This document shows positions 8,741 through 17,348 of a DNA stretch of 38,683 nucleotides, piece by piece. Below the pieces are notes generated by a model that did no database searches, was not told the DNA's origin, and was given only the letters and a program-made list of their open reading frames with translations. How positions within the stretch are numbered: position 1 is the first letter of the stretch; every line of letters begins with the position of its first letter. Source of the stretch: an uncultured Lachnospiraceae bacterium. GTDB lineage: Bacteria; Bacillota; Clostridia; Lachnospirales; Lachnospiraceae. The DNA lies in NCBI GenBank assembly GCA_910586955.1, contig CAJUMM010000022.1, positions 1 through 38,683 on the forward strand, written 5' to 3'. Position numbers and translations under genes: made by a program.

Positions 8741-8773
8741 GAAAAAGGGAAGCAGAAAAATCCCCTGCTTCCC
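8741..8773 (-). terminator. rho-independent terminator of the radical-SAM operon
   Basis: Read on the minus strand, GGGAAGCAG and CTGCTTCCC form a 9-bp stem with a 9-base loop followed by TTTTTCC. It lies about 70 bases after the nitroreductase stop, ending the four-gene operon before the purL promoter. Confidence 0.8.
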
Positions 8774-8842
8774 ACCATACAATTTTTTTATGATGTTTGG
8801 TTCTATAAATTCTATTTTACCAAGCTTCAGCACTCATCCCTC

Positions 8843-9445
8843 TTAAAACCAGCTAACAGTCTCATTCAGAGATTTTCTAGTAGTTTTATATTCTCCTTCG
8901 TCTCCATATCCCAGTGCAACAGCCGCCATCATACAGCCTTCTTGCCCCAGATACTTTTTCAACTGGTTATACGCATAAAAAAAATCTCCTATCCAAAGAC
9001 TGTCTATTCCATTTTCCGTTGCTTCAAGAAGCATATTCTGAATAGCTGCTCCAATCGCCATCAAGTGTGTACATTCTACATCTCTAGCATTCAGCTCCCA
9101 TTTCACATGATCGTCATGAATTTCATATACACCTGTCTCCAAGTAGACAAATACAATGGCTGAAGCCTCTTTTAAAACCCTGGCTGTCTCAAATGCCGCT
9201 GTAATATCAGGTCTGGAATTTCCCAACAAGGTATTCTCTTCCTGAAGAATTCTTAACTGCCGTTCCAATATTTCAGCCACATATTTTTTCTGTTCCTCCT
9301 CACAAATTACCAGAAAATGCCACGGTTGATCATTTTTTGGTGAAGGAGCCTGCATTCCTGCCAACAAAATTTTATCAAGAACGGACTTCTCCAACCCATT
9401 CTTAACAAAATGTCTGTTGCTTCGTCTCTTATAAATCGTCTCCAT
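8843..9445 (-). CDS. nitroreductase-family flavoprotein
   Basis: This is a 200-residue member of the FMN-dependent nitroreductase superfamily. Visible features are the N-terminal phosphate-binding RRSNRHF, PSPKNDQPWHFLV, the central Gly/Ala helix GAAIQNMLLEATENGID, and LWIGDFF; the length is normal for a small stand-alone member. Such proteins bind FMN and act on quinones, nitro groups or, in biosynthetic clusters, oxidise or dehydrogenate heterocycles. It is the last gene of the operon. Its ATG lies 17 bases inside the end of the pentapeptide gene, with GGAGAGG just upstream, so translation is coupled. The AT-rich composition matches the rest of this operon and not purL. The specific substrate cannot be told from the sequence. 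Confidence 0.85.
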   Translation of the reverse strand: METIYKRRSNRHFVKNGLEKSVLDKILLAGMQAPSPKNDQPWHFLVICEEEQKKYVAEILERQLRILQEENTLLGNSRPDITAAFETARVLKEASAIVFVYLETGVYEIHDDHVKWELNARDVECTHLMAIGAAIQNMLLEATENGIDSLWIGDFFYAYNQLKKYLGQEGCMMAAVALGYGDEGEYKTTRKSLNETVSWF

Positions 9446-11495
9446 CGTCTACCTCTCCATCAACATGACTACCTGTCATTTGTTCATAACGCCAATGCTG
9501 CTTTCCCTTTTCCAAAATTGATTTTTGTTTGCCATCAAACGATACCTCCGCAAGCCATATTCCCTCCGACACCGCTGTATTCAGATTTTGACAATCCAAA
9601 AAACGAGTATTAATCAATCTGGCATTTGTAAAATCTACACCGAGAAAATTACAGTTACAAAATTCTATATTCGCAATCGCAGAATTGCTTAAATCTGTAT
9701 ATGAGAAGTTACAACCACTAATACGAATCCTATGTTCTGCATCTCCAACGATTCTTGCATTAGCAAGCACACATCGCTCAAAATTAGACTGCTCGATCTG
9801 TGTCCTCACCCACAAAGTATTACGACAAACCGCGTCATTGAATTCAACATTGCTCAGCTGCGCACCAGACATATCTGCAGAAGTCATAATCGCATAGGTA
9901 AACTGTGAATTTTTCAAAATCGTCCCTTTCATAGAAAAATTTGTGCAATATGATTTTTCAAATTTACAATCATTAATCACACTTTTCGAAAAATTCGCAT
10001 TGTTCAATCTACATTCGGAAAAATTTGATTTAGCAATATCAGCGTAAGTAAATGTTGCGCTATTTAAATTCGCATTTTGCAAATCACATCGTTTAATATC
10101 ACATCTTAACAGATCCGCCTTTTCCATATCAGCATACTGAAACGTTGTATTATTTTCTTTCTGTGCAGATTTTCCAATTTTACTGTCAACCAAACGTACA
10201 TTTGTAAAATCCGAAAAATCAAAGCAGACATTATAAATGTCCTGATGCGTCAAATTTGCACATGAAAAATTTGAATGCTTGAACTCAATCCAATCCCCTT
10301 CCTTATCCAGTGGTCCAATATCTCCCATACTACTCAAATCTGCATCCTTAAAAATGGCTCTATGCAATTTCATTTTTGCATTAAAACGAACTCCAATCAG
10401 TTTACAACCCGAAAAATTAATATTTTCACAATTTGCTTCCGAAAAAGAGACAGCATTAATCGTGGAATCCCGGAAGTCCGTATTGGCAAGATTCGTATTT
10501 CCTACAAACTCAATTTTTTGCAAAGAAGAATTGCTAAAAGATGCTTTTTCCAAATTCGCTTCCTGAATATTCAGATTACTGATATTGACACCTGTCAGCA
10601 GTTCGCTTCGCAAATAGTTTTGAAAAAGGCGGTTCATAACACTCTTCACTTGATCGCCCATCGCCACATCTGCACTGTCTACAATCGACACATCCTGCAA
10701 AAGAAGATTCCGGTAATCAATGATCGACTTGTAGTCTTCTGCCAATTGTTCTCTCGTAGTTATATCACCCGATTCTGTGATGCCGTCACAGATTGCCCTT
10801 TTCAGATTTGTGTCATATGCTGTACTGATCTTAGCATGTAGATGATTACAGATTAAGCGCTCTATCAGAACCTCAATATTATTGACCAGATTCAAAAATT
10901 CACCTTTGCTCATTCTCTCATAACAACTGTCCTTCCGGTAAGTATTTATTTCTCTTTTGGCCAACCATTTTAATCCCTCTTCATAATCAATCACTTTATA
11001 TGTAAAAACGCCAAGTCGATAAACATTGAGCAAAGTAATAGCAAAAATTCCTATAATGATTACAAAATAGACTACTTTTTTTAATTGCGGGGGATTATTT
11101 ATCAAAAAAGCTGTCATTGGCCCTTCAACCGCCACAATCATACACTCTGCTGATATCGCCACCATAGAATAAACAACACTGACTCCCAAAGCTTTCCTTT
11201 TTTGAATTTGAAATGAATCTATAATTTCCTTCTCTAGTTCGTTACTTCCTCTTCTATTTTGAAACGTGTTATTTAAAAATACATAAATTGAAACTGAAAA
11301 TCCAAGCATGGAAATCAATACCGTCACGGAAATCTTAACAGCTTCTACTATGTCTTTATAATTCGCCATACGAAATTTCCATATTAAGACACAAAGCGAT
11401 ATGAGTAGTAAAATTATAACCATACTTAGTAAGTTTTCAAGAAAAAAGTCCCTTATTTTCTTCATTCCTTTTTTCAAAGCTCCCTGTATTTTCAT
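9429..11495 (-). CDS. membrane-anchored pentapeptide-repeat protein
   Basis: This is a 688-residue two-part protein. The N-terminal part has four hydrophobic helices at about 20-42, 53-76, 102-124 and 139-163, with basic loops, followed by a charged helical region to about 300. From about 300 to 650 there are tandem A(N/D)LXX-type pentapeptide repeats (for example ANLEKASF, ANTDFRDS, ADMEKADLLRCDI, CDLQNANLNS), roughly 70 units, expected to form a long right-handed square beta-helix. The C-terminus is acidic. Soluble pentapeptide proteins such as McbG, AlbG and Qnr mimic DNA and protect gyrase, but this one is membrane-tethered and much longer, so that role is only one possibility. A scaffold or self-immunity function within this operon is inferred from context. 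AAGGA precedes the ATG. Confidence 0.85.
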   Translation of the reverse strand: MKIQGALKKGMKKIRDFFLENLLSMVIILLLISLCVLIWKFRMANYKDIVEAVKISVTVLISMLGFSVSIYVFLNNTFQNRRGSNELEKEIIDSFQIQKRKALGVSVVYSMVAISAECMIVAVEGPMTAFLINNPPQLKKVVYFVIIIGIFAITLLNVYRLGVFTYKVIDYEEGLKWLAKREINTYRKDSCYERMSKGEFLNLVNNIEVLIERLICNHLHAKISTAYDTNLKRAICDGITESGDITTREQLAEDYKSIIDYRNLLLQDVSIVDSADVAMGDQVKSVMNRLFQNYLRSELLTGVNISNLNIQEANLEKASFSNSSLQKIEFVGNTNLANTDFRDSTINAVSFSEANCENINFSGCKLIGVRFNAKMKLHRAIFKDADLSSMGDIGPLDKEGDWIEFKHSNFSCANLTHQDIYNVCFDFSDFTNVRLVDSKIGKSAQKENNTTFQYADMEKADLLRCDIKRCDLQNANLNSATFTYADIAKSNFSECRLNNANFSKSVINDCKFEKSYCTNFSMKGTILKNSQFTYAIMTSADMSGAQLSNVEFNDAVCRNTLWVRTQIEQSNFERCVLANARIVGDAEHRIRISGCNFSYTDLSNSAIANIEFCNCNFLGVDFTNARLINTRFLDCQNLNTAVSEGIWLAEVSFDGKQKSILEKGKQHWRYEQMTGSHVDGEVDDGDDL

Positions 11496-11518
11496 CTCAT
11501 GTATTCCTTGCGTATATG

Positions 11519-12535
11519 TTATTTGTCCATGCTTTTTTCAAACAGCCAACGACAATTGCAACCCTCCACCAGTTTCTTCCGGCTTATTTTCAGAAATGAT
11601 TTTCTCTTTATGCTACTGTGTTCTTGAAGAAACTGAGCATAAAAGTCCATCCATACCTCACGACACCGCTCACATGAATATGGAGGAAGATTGGTTATTT
11701 CTCCAACTTCATTATAATCCACCCAGTCTCCATACCATGCCAAATATATCCTGTCAAGATAAGCTACCGGAATGCGATCCAAAAGTTCAAATACTGCCCA
11801 TTGCCAAATACGGCTATATTTTTGTTTTTGATACAACTCCTCTAAAAGGGTATTTTTCCTAATATTAGCCGGGAATATCACTACAGAATCAACTTTGTGA
11901 TGAATCGCCCAGTAAACTGTTTTTTCCGCATCGTCAATTTGCTTCGCAGCAGTCAGAAAAGGCGCTCCAAGAAATACATTTGCTGTAACGCTCATTCTAT
12001 ATTCGTGAATAAATCGAATCTTTTCTTCCAAAATATGCAAATCCACTTTTTTATTCAAACATTTTTCCTGGACATAACTATCTACAGATTCCAGCCCAAT
12101 TTCAATTACAACATCTTTCAAGGGCAGTTGTTGACGCAACCATTGACATATCTCACGATTTACCATCGTATAGTGTGTCTCAAAAATTACGGTCTCCACC
12201 GATATCTCATTTAACACACGACATATGAGTTCCAGACATTCAGGTAATACTTCTTCTGGGTCTAGGACACTTCCCAACGATCCGATCAGGATACTTTTCA
12301 TCCCTGCTGCTTCTTCTTTCATGTTCACCAACATAGCCCTTATGTTTTCTTCACGAAGGAGATATCCCTGTCCGTAATCGCACATCACACAACTACCAGA
12401 CTTTCTATAACGACATCCAGGACTATTCAGGCATACATGCAAAAGCTCCCCACGTTTTCTAATAATATAATCTTGGGAAATCACTTTCTTCCCATTTCTC
12501 TTTTTCTGATTATATCTTGAAAGTGAAAAATCCAT
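11519..12535 (-). CDS. radical SAM protein, RaSEA/TIGR01210-like
   Basis: This 338-residue radical SAM enzyme has the cluster motif C41-x7-C49-x2-C52 (GCRYRKSGSCVMCDYG). The long first spacing and the GCR-W/Y context recall the TIGR01210/RaSEA group of radical SAM proteins, not the common C-x3-C-x2-C class. Further core elements are ILIGSLGS (glycine-rich strand), VIFETHY, VIEIGLES (the E-x-G-x-E type motif) and NVFLGAPF. Two extra cysteine pairs near the C-terminus (C288/C291 in SCERC and C326/C328 in CNC) could bind an auxiliary Fe-S cluster or zinc. The gene lies 14 bases downstream of the ATP-grasp/radical-SAM fusion. Its composition is AT-rich. In RaSEA the substrate is a modified tRNA base, but no archaeosine pathway is expected here, so the substrate is unknown. 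Confidence 0.82.
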   Translation of the reverse strand: MDFSLSRYNQKKRNGKKVISQDYIIRKRGELLHVCLNSPGCRYRKSGSCVMCDYGQGYLLREENIRAMLVNMKEEAAGMKSILIGSLGSVLDPEEVLPECLELICRVLNEISVETVIFETHYTMVNREICQWLRQQLPLKDVVIEIGLESVDSYVQEKCLNKKVDLHILEEKIRFIHEYRMSVTANVFLGAPFLTAAKQIDDAEKTVYWAIHHKVDSVVIFPANIRKNTLLEELYQKQKYSRIWQWAVFELLDRIPVAYLDRIYLAWYGDWVDYNEVGEITNLPPYSCERCREVWMDFYAQFLQEHSSIKRKSFLKISRKKLVEGCNCRWLFEKSMDK

Positions 12536-12549
12536 ATAACCATCCGCCT

Positions 12550-14853
12550 TTATAGACTATTAAATGCCAGCGTATTATTCTGACATGCCGGACAATCAGG
12601 TCCAGGTTTTAAACCATATTTCCGACATATTGTTTCCGCTTTTTCGTATACGTTAAGCAGCCACTCATTGTCTGGTGGGTTCATATTTTCCATCTCAGTA
12701 AACGGAATTGGCCGAAATACTGAAAAAATTGGCGCAACACCCAGTTTACAGACATATTCTACTCCCGCCAATAATGACTCTTCATTTTCCAGCCCAACTA
12801 CAAATGCAGACCGCACTTTCCCTTTATTCCCCAGCAACTCTACCGCTTTCATAAGAGCCAGTCGATACCTTTCCAACGGGATTGCTCCCTTTCCCGGCAT
12901 ATACTTTTGGGCCAAATTTCGATTAAAAACCTCTATGTTAAATCCAATCTCCGTTACTCCGAGCCGAACATATTCCTCAATATCAGAAGGTTCAATACTG
13001 GGTAAGCACATAAGATAAATTGGCATTTTCGACTTCTCCCTTATATGCTTTACAATTTCACAAATTATATTCCTTTCACATCCCTCATGATTCGATAATC
13101 CGCCAATCAAGATATGCCGAAAACCGAGCTTTTCCTGAGCCAAGTATAAATCCGCCGCCTCCAGAATATCATTTGTTCCAAATGATATATCTTTATACTT
13201 CACTTCACAAAAACGACACGGAACTCCCTGCTCTTTAAACGTACAAAAATCCGAATTCTGCAGTCTGAGCCGGTCTGTTGCCAGAAGACACATTCTGCTT
13301 ATAGGAATTCCCTTGCTTGTATAGCCCTTTGCAATCTGATCCGCAAATTCGATTTTTACATTGTATATAATTTTCCCATAATAACAAAGAAATAGTTCTC
13401 CCGATTCCAATACGACTTTATAAGGAGAAAAAGCTGCAAACTTCACTGCCAAGGGTGAGTTCACTATATATTTTTCTTTCAAGATCAAATCAACCGAAAA
13501 ATATACCCCCTCCCGCATCCCACCTTTTTCAGAAAGATATGATTTAACTTTATCCTCCAGTACCACTCCCTGGTTTAAAAGTGATATTTTAATCTTTCTA
13601 AAATCTTTTTTCAAAGTGATATCCCAATACCACTGTTCATTTGGAGTTTGTATATTCGGATGAAGATGCACATATCTCCCATCAATAATGTCTACAATAT
13701 TGGTTTTGAAAATCAGACGAAAAAGATAAGCCTCATCCTCTGCTTCCTGCCATGAGATATATCCATCATCAATACAATCCGTCACTGTTTTTTCTTTCTT
13801 ATAGGCATTCAGAATATTTACCGTGTGGTACTCCTGGTTATCCTGAATAAAAGCGTATATGCTATATTCGATCTCAAGTACAGCCAGCTTTTCTTTCGCA
13901 ATCAGCTTTGAAACCGGATAATGAAATGCCTCATAATTTAGCTCATGGAGACTCGGAAGAGCATTTTCCTGCAAAACCTTATTAATCAATATTGTAGAAG
14001 CCTGAAAGCGATTATTTACCTCAAGAATCCACGCAATTCCATCTACGATAATCGCATCAATTCCAAGGATTCCCCGATAACCAAGCTTCTGTATCTCTTT
14101 ACACAGAATTTCCGCATCTTCTACAAACTGCTTTCTTACCCCCAAATCAATATTTCTATAGGCAATATAATCAGCGCCCCTATACAGCATCCGGTTCCGA
14201 TCCACTCCCATCACCTGAACAGAGCCCTGAGTGAGCAATATTTCCTGCTCGTAAATTACTGCATGAATATTGACTGGAATATTTTTCTCGTAATAGGAAG
14301 AAACCAAATACTCCTCATCATCTGCAAGCTTTTCAGCAATTTCCGTTTCATTGTCTTCATCCATCAGAAACGTCTGATATCCTCCAGACGCAATATCCGA
14401 CTGAATAATCCACTGTCTATATCCCGGAAATCTATTTCTTAGATTTTCTGCCCTACACTGTTTCCCTTTAATCAATTCTGAGTATAGTGTATGGACAAAT
14501 TTCCTCGAAAATTTTCGAAAAGAAATCTTAGAATCCAAAAAACGCATTACCTTTTCATCATTCAGACAAACCGTATGCCGCACCACTTCTTCTTTACATC
14601 CAAATATCAAATTCGGGTTATACGACATAAACTCAATTGAAGGATGCTTTTTAATTAGTTTCAACTCATTTTCTACCATGAAGTCCGTCTGCTCTTTTGT
14701 AATATGATTATGATTAATCCGGTAATCCTTCGTAAGGCAAAATGCTTTATTTTCTCTTTTTCTTCCTCCATATAAAGTCACAGCACCCGAAAAAAACGCT
14801 CCTGTATATTCCTTGTCGCTTTCCCTCGGTCCTGTCCATATCAGCTTTCTCAA
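12550..14853 (-). CDS. ATP-grasp ligase / radical SAM fusion protein
   Basis: This is a 767-residue protein. Residues about 85-300 look like an ATP-grasp fold: a glycine-rich loop near 151-159 (QSDIASGGY), the hinge region around 183-200, and GILGIDAIIVDGIAWILEVN leading to the metal/ATP residues Asp266, Glu278, Asn280 and Arg282 (E-x-N-x-R). A mixed region of about 300-515 follows. The C-terminal third is a radical SAM domain with C537-x8-C546-x2-C549 (CRFC), then ILIGGLSNHEG, YLMCLPSIEP, GFNIEVFN, FVVGLENEES and a C-terminal CPACQNN (C754/C757), a possible extra cluster ligand pair. An ATP-grasp partner suggests carboxylate-amine ligation coupled to radical chemistry. Translation appears to start at TTG (14851-14853), as the frame closes upstream and no ATG or GTG fits. 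First gene of the operon. I recognise both domains but not this fusion. Confidence 0.82.
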   Translation of the reverse strand: MRKLIWTGPRESDKEYTGAFFSGAVTLYGGRKRENKAFCLTKDYRINHNHITKEQTDFMVENELKLIKKHPSIEFMSYNPNLIFGCKEEVVRHTVCLNDEKVMRFLDSKISFRKFSRKFVHTLYSELIKGKQCRAENLRNRFPGYRQWIIQSDIASGGYQTFLMDEDNETEIAEKLADDEEYLVSSYYEKNIPVNIHAVIYEQEILLTQGSVQVMGVDRNRMLYRGADYIAYRNIDLGVRKQFVEDAEILCKEIQKLGYRGILGIDAIIVDGIAWILEVNNRFQASTILINKVLQENALPSLHELNYEAFHYPVSKLIAKEKLAVLEIEYSIYAFIQDNQEYHTVNILNAYKKEKTVTDCIDDGYISWQEAEDEAYLFRLIFKTNIVDIIDGRYVHLHPNIQTPNEQWYWDITLKKDFRKIKISLLNQGVVLEDKVKSYLSEKGGMREGVYFSVDLILKEKYIVNSPLAVKFAAFSPYKVVLESGELFLCYYGKIIYNVKIEFADQIAKGYTSKGIPISRMCLLATDRLRLQNSDFCTFKEQGVPCRFCEVKYKDISFGTNDILEAADLYLAQEKLGFRHILIGGLSNHEGCERNIICEIVKHIREKSKMPIYLMCLPSIEPSDIEEYVRLGVTEIGFNIEVFNRNLAQKYMPGKGAIPLERYRLALMKAVELLGNKGKVRSAFVVGLENEESLLAGVEYVCKLGVAPIFSVFRPIPFTEMENMNPPDNEWLLNVYEKAETICRKYGLKPGPDCPACQNNTLAFNSL

Positions 14854-14913
14854 AATCTCATTCCAACTTTCTATATAAGATTATACAACATTATAAAAAC
14901 CAGCCTACTGTTC

Positions 14914-14942
14914 AGTATAATCAGTTAATTTCGCCATGTCAA
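14914..14942 (-). promoter_or_regulatory. sigma-A promoter of the ATP-grasp/radical-SAM operon
   Basis: On the minus strand a perfect TTGACA (14942-14937) and TATACT (14919-14914) are separated by 17 bases. The expected start site near 14907 gives a leader of about 54 bases to the TTG start codon. Two further TATAAT-like boxes lie between it and the gene. No riboswitch-like structure is apparent. Confidence 0.8.
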
Positions 14943-15033
14943 GCATCGCATCTGTAAAGGTTTGTGTCAGTTATCATTAGCAACAATTTAATCGAATTTA
15001 TAATGCTATCTAATAGAATTTGCCTGGCAGGTA

Positions 15034-15042
15034 TGTTATAAT
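15034..15042 (+). promoter_or_regulatory. extended -10 promoter of the plus-strand membrane gene
   Basis: TGTTATAAT is a consensus TG-n-TATAAT element 38 bases before the start codon at 15080. No good -35 lies at normal spacing. It is divergent from the operon promoter about 100 bases away. A small palindrome (CTAT-n3-ATAG) sits just upstream near 15005-15016. Confidence 0.6.
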
Positions 15043-15079
15043 AAATACCAGTAAAAATGAAAGCTTAGGGAGAACACTT

Positions 15080-17347
15080 ATGATACCTTTTCTGATAAAA
15101 TTTTTCCGGCCCTATAAGGGCCAGCTGGGCCTGACCCTCCTTCTTCTGGCCGCCGTCCTGGTGATGCCCTTTGAGAGCCGCACGGAGCGGGCCTTTCCTG
15201 CGGACTGTATGAACTTTTCCGAAGACTACCTGGGGATTATTGAGCAGGAGGAGACGGAGATCTCGATTCCCGGCATCCTGGGCGATGCCGATCTGGTAAG
15301 CGACAGTTACTATTTCCAGAAGGGAACTTATACCATCAGCTTTTCCCTGAAAGCGGAAGCCGGCGGGGGAACGGTAGACGTATACGATCCCCTGTACTTA
15401 AACCCGGACAATACCTCAGGCCGGATCCTGGCCTCGGCTCCCGTTCCCACAGACGGGGAGCTGATTCCCCTTTCCTTTGCCGTGGAAGACCATTTGGAGT
15501 GCATCCAGTTCCGGGTCCATGCCCGGGGCGCCCTTACCTTTTACAGCATGTACCTTCTGTCCCAGCCGGGCCTCTACCGGGATCCTTATATTTATGCGGG
15601 CCTTATTCTTCTTGCCTCAGCCCTCATTCTCATTATCCGGACAAAGCGGAAATTCCGCCCGGAAGCCCTGATTCTCTTAGGATTCGGGGCAGCCTGGGCC
15701 TGTACACCCTTACTTTTTCCCTGGATTTCGGAGGGGCACGATCTCTTCTTTCACTACGGAAGGCTCTGCAATCTCTCTGAGGATATCCTTTCCGGCACCT
15801 GGCCGGTGCGGATCCACCCCCGGATGTTTTCCGGCTTCGGCTACCAAAATCCCGTTTTCTATGCAGAATTTTTCCTCTATCCCTTTGCCCTTTTAGGGGC
15901 TTTGGGCCTGTCCCCCATCGGCTGCTACCGGCTTCTTCTGGCTGTCGTCAACTTCGCCACGGCTGGCGTCTCCTATTATGCCTATTCCCGCCTGCTGCGT
16001 TCCCGGAAAATCGGCCTCATAGCCTCTTTCCTGTACACCCTGTCCATGTACCGAATGATCAACCTCTACACCCGGGCGGCCCTGGGGGAGGTTCTGGCTA
16101 TGGTTTTCCTCCCTCTTCTAATGCTGGGCATGTATGAATTGTTCCTGGGAGATTCCCGGAAATGGATTCTGTCCGTGCTGGCCTTTACGGGCCTTCTCCA
16201 GTCCCATATGATCACCACGGAGCTGGCCATCGGCTTCTCGGTCCTCTTCGCCCTCTGCTGCCTTAAGAGGCTCCGGGAGGGAAAGCGCCTGGCCCGGCTT
16301 CTCCTGGCCGCCTTTTCCACCTTCCTCCTAAACCTGTGGTTTATCATTCCCTTCCTTGATCACATGCGCTATCCCCTGGAGGTCCTGCGGGATTCCCGGA
16401 GGCTGGCCGGCTACTCTCTGTATGCGCCCCAGTTTTTTGACGCAGGAGTCCTAAATCCCATCGGGGATACCCTGGGCCGGGGCACCATCGCCCAGGAAAT
16501 GCCCTTCTCCCTGGGCTTTATCCTCCTTGTCGGAAGTCTTCTCTTTGTGGCCGTCTGCTTTCAGAAAAACCGAAGGCTTCCCAAGTTCCACCTGCTACTT
16601 GGAAAATGGTGTTTAGGTCTGGGGCTCCTCTGCATCTATGCCTCCAGCCTGTACTTTCCCTGGGACCGGATCCAGAGCTCCCCGCTCCTTTTGCGGCTCA
16701 CCGGAAGCATCCAATTCGCCTTCCGCTTCCTGCCCTTTGCCACCCTTTTCCTCTGCCTGGTCTCCGCCCTGGGCATCTATGGCTTCTTTGCCTCCGGGGA
16801 AATGAAAAAGCTTTTGTTCCTGGTCTGCGGTATCTGGTGCGTCTACTCCTCCGGGGCCTATTTCAGCGATTACGCCAATACAGCCCCCCACTTTGTGGAC
16901 TGGAACAGCCAGATGGATCGCTCCCAGGACTGCGATTTCCTGTATCTCATAAGCGATCCGGAAAGCGATTACAGCACCACGGAATTCCGCAGGCGGGATA
17001 CCGTCTTCCTTCCCTCCCAAGGCGTCCTCCTTAAGGAATGTTCCCGGGAAGGAGCCGGGGCCTATTTTCTCTACGACAAAACCGGGGATACCCAGGAAGG
17101 GTATGTGGACGTTTCTCTGAATTATTACCCCTGCTACCAGGCTTACGACGCCCAGGGAAACCTGCTTAAGACAGAACAGGGACAGCTCTTAAGGCTGCGG
17201 GTCCTTCTGCCGGAGGCCGGGGAAGGCTCTGTCACCATCCGCTATGAAACTCCTCTTCTATACCGGATCGGGGATATCATCTCCCTTATCACCGCCCTGC
17301 TTCTCCTTGCTCTCACAGCTCTGTCCCGAAAAAGGAAGGAGGACTGA
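15080..17347 (+). CDS. large polytopic membrane protein, YfhO/PTPS-related-like
   Basis: This is a 755-residue integral membrane protein. A first helix (about 15-30) is followed by an extracytosolic beta-rich domain of about 140 residues (QKGTYTISFSLKAEAG and following), then about a dozen helices including WISEGHDLFFHYGRLCNL, HPRMFSGFGYQNPVF, ASFLYTLSMYRMINLYTRAA and GLLQSHMITTELA, and a second extracytosolic domain near the C-terminus before a last helix and a basic KRKED tail. The E-G-H-D motif in the first large loop and the layout resemble the YfhO and 6-PTPS-related membrane families, which share a GT-C-like fold and are linked to cell-surface glycan modification. ATG at 15080 is chosen because AGGGAG lies 9 bases before it. 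The LysR gene starts one base after its stop, so the pair is co-transcribed. Confidence 0.6.
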   Translation: MIPFLIKFFRPYKGQLGLTLLLLAAVLVMPFESRTERAFPADCMNFSEDYLGIIEQEETEISIPGILGDADLVSDSYYFQKGTYTISFSLKAEAGGGTVDVYDPLYLNPDNTSGRILASAPVPTDGELIPLSFAVEDHLECIQFRVHARGALTFYSMYLLSQPGLYRDPYIYAGLILLASALILIIRTKRKFRPEALILLGFGAAWACTPLLFPWISEGHDLFFHYGRLCNLSEDILSGTWPVRIHPRMFSGFGYQNPVFYAEFFLYPFALLGALGLSPIGCYRLLLAVVNFATAGVSYYAYSRLLRSRKIGLIASFLYTLSMYRMINLYTRAALGEVLAMVFLPLLMLGMYELFLGDSRKWILSVLAFTGLLQSHMITTELAIGFSVLFALCCLKRLREGKRLARLLLAAFSTFLLNLWFIIPFLDHMRYPLEVLRDSRRLAGYSLYAPQFFDAGVLNPIGDTLGRGTIAQEMPFSLGFILLVGSLLFVAVCFQKNRRLPKFHLLLGKWCLGLGLLCIYASSLYFPWDRIQSSPLLLRLTGSIQFAFRFLPFATLFLCLVSALGIYGFFASGEMKKLLFLVCGIWCVYSSGAYFSDYANTAPHFVDWNSQMDRSQDCDFLYLISDPESDYSTTEFRRRDTVFLPSQGVLLKECSREGAGAYFLYDKTGDTQEGYVDVSLNYYPCYQAYDAQGNLLKTEQGQLLRLRVLLPEAGEGSVTIRYETPLLYRIGDIISLITALLLLALTALSRKRKED

Positions 17348-17348
17348 C

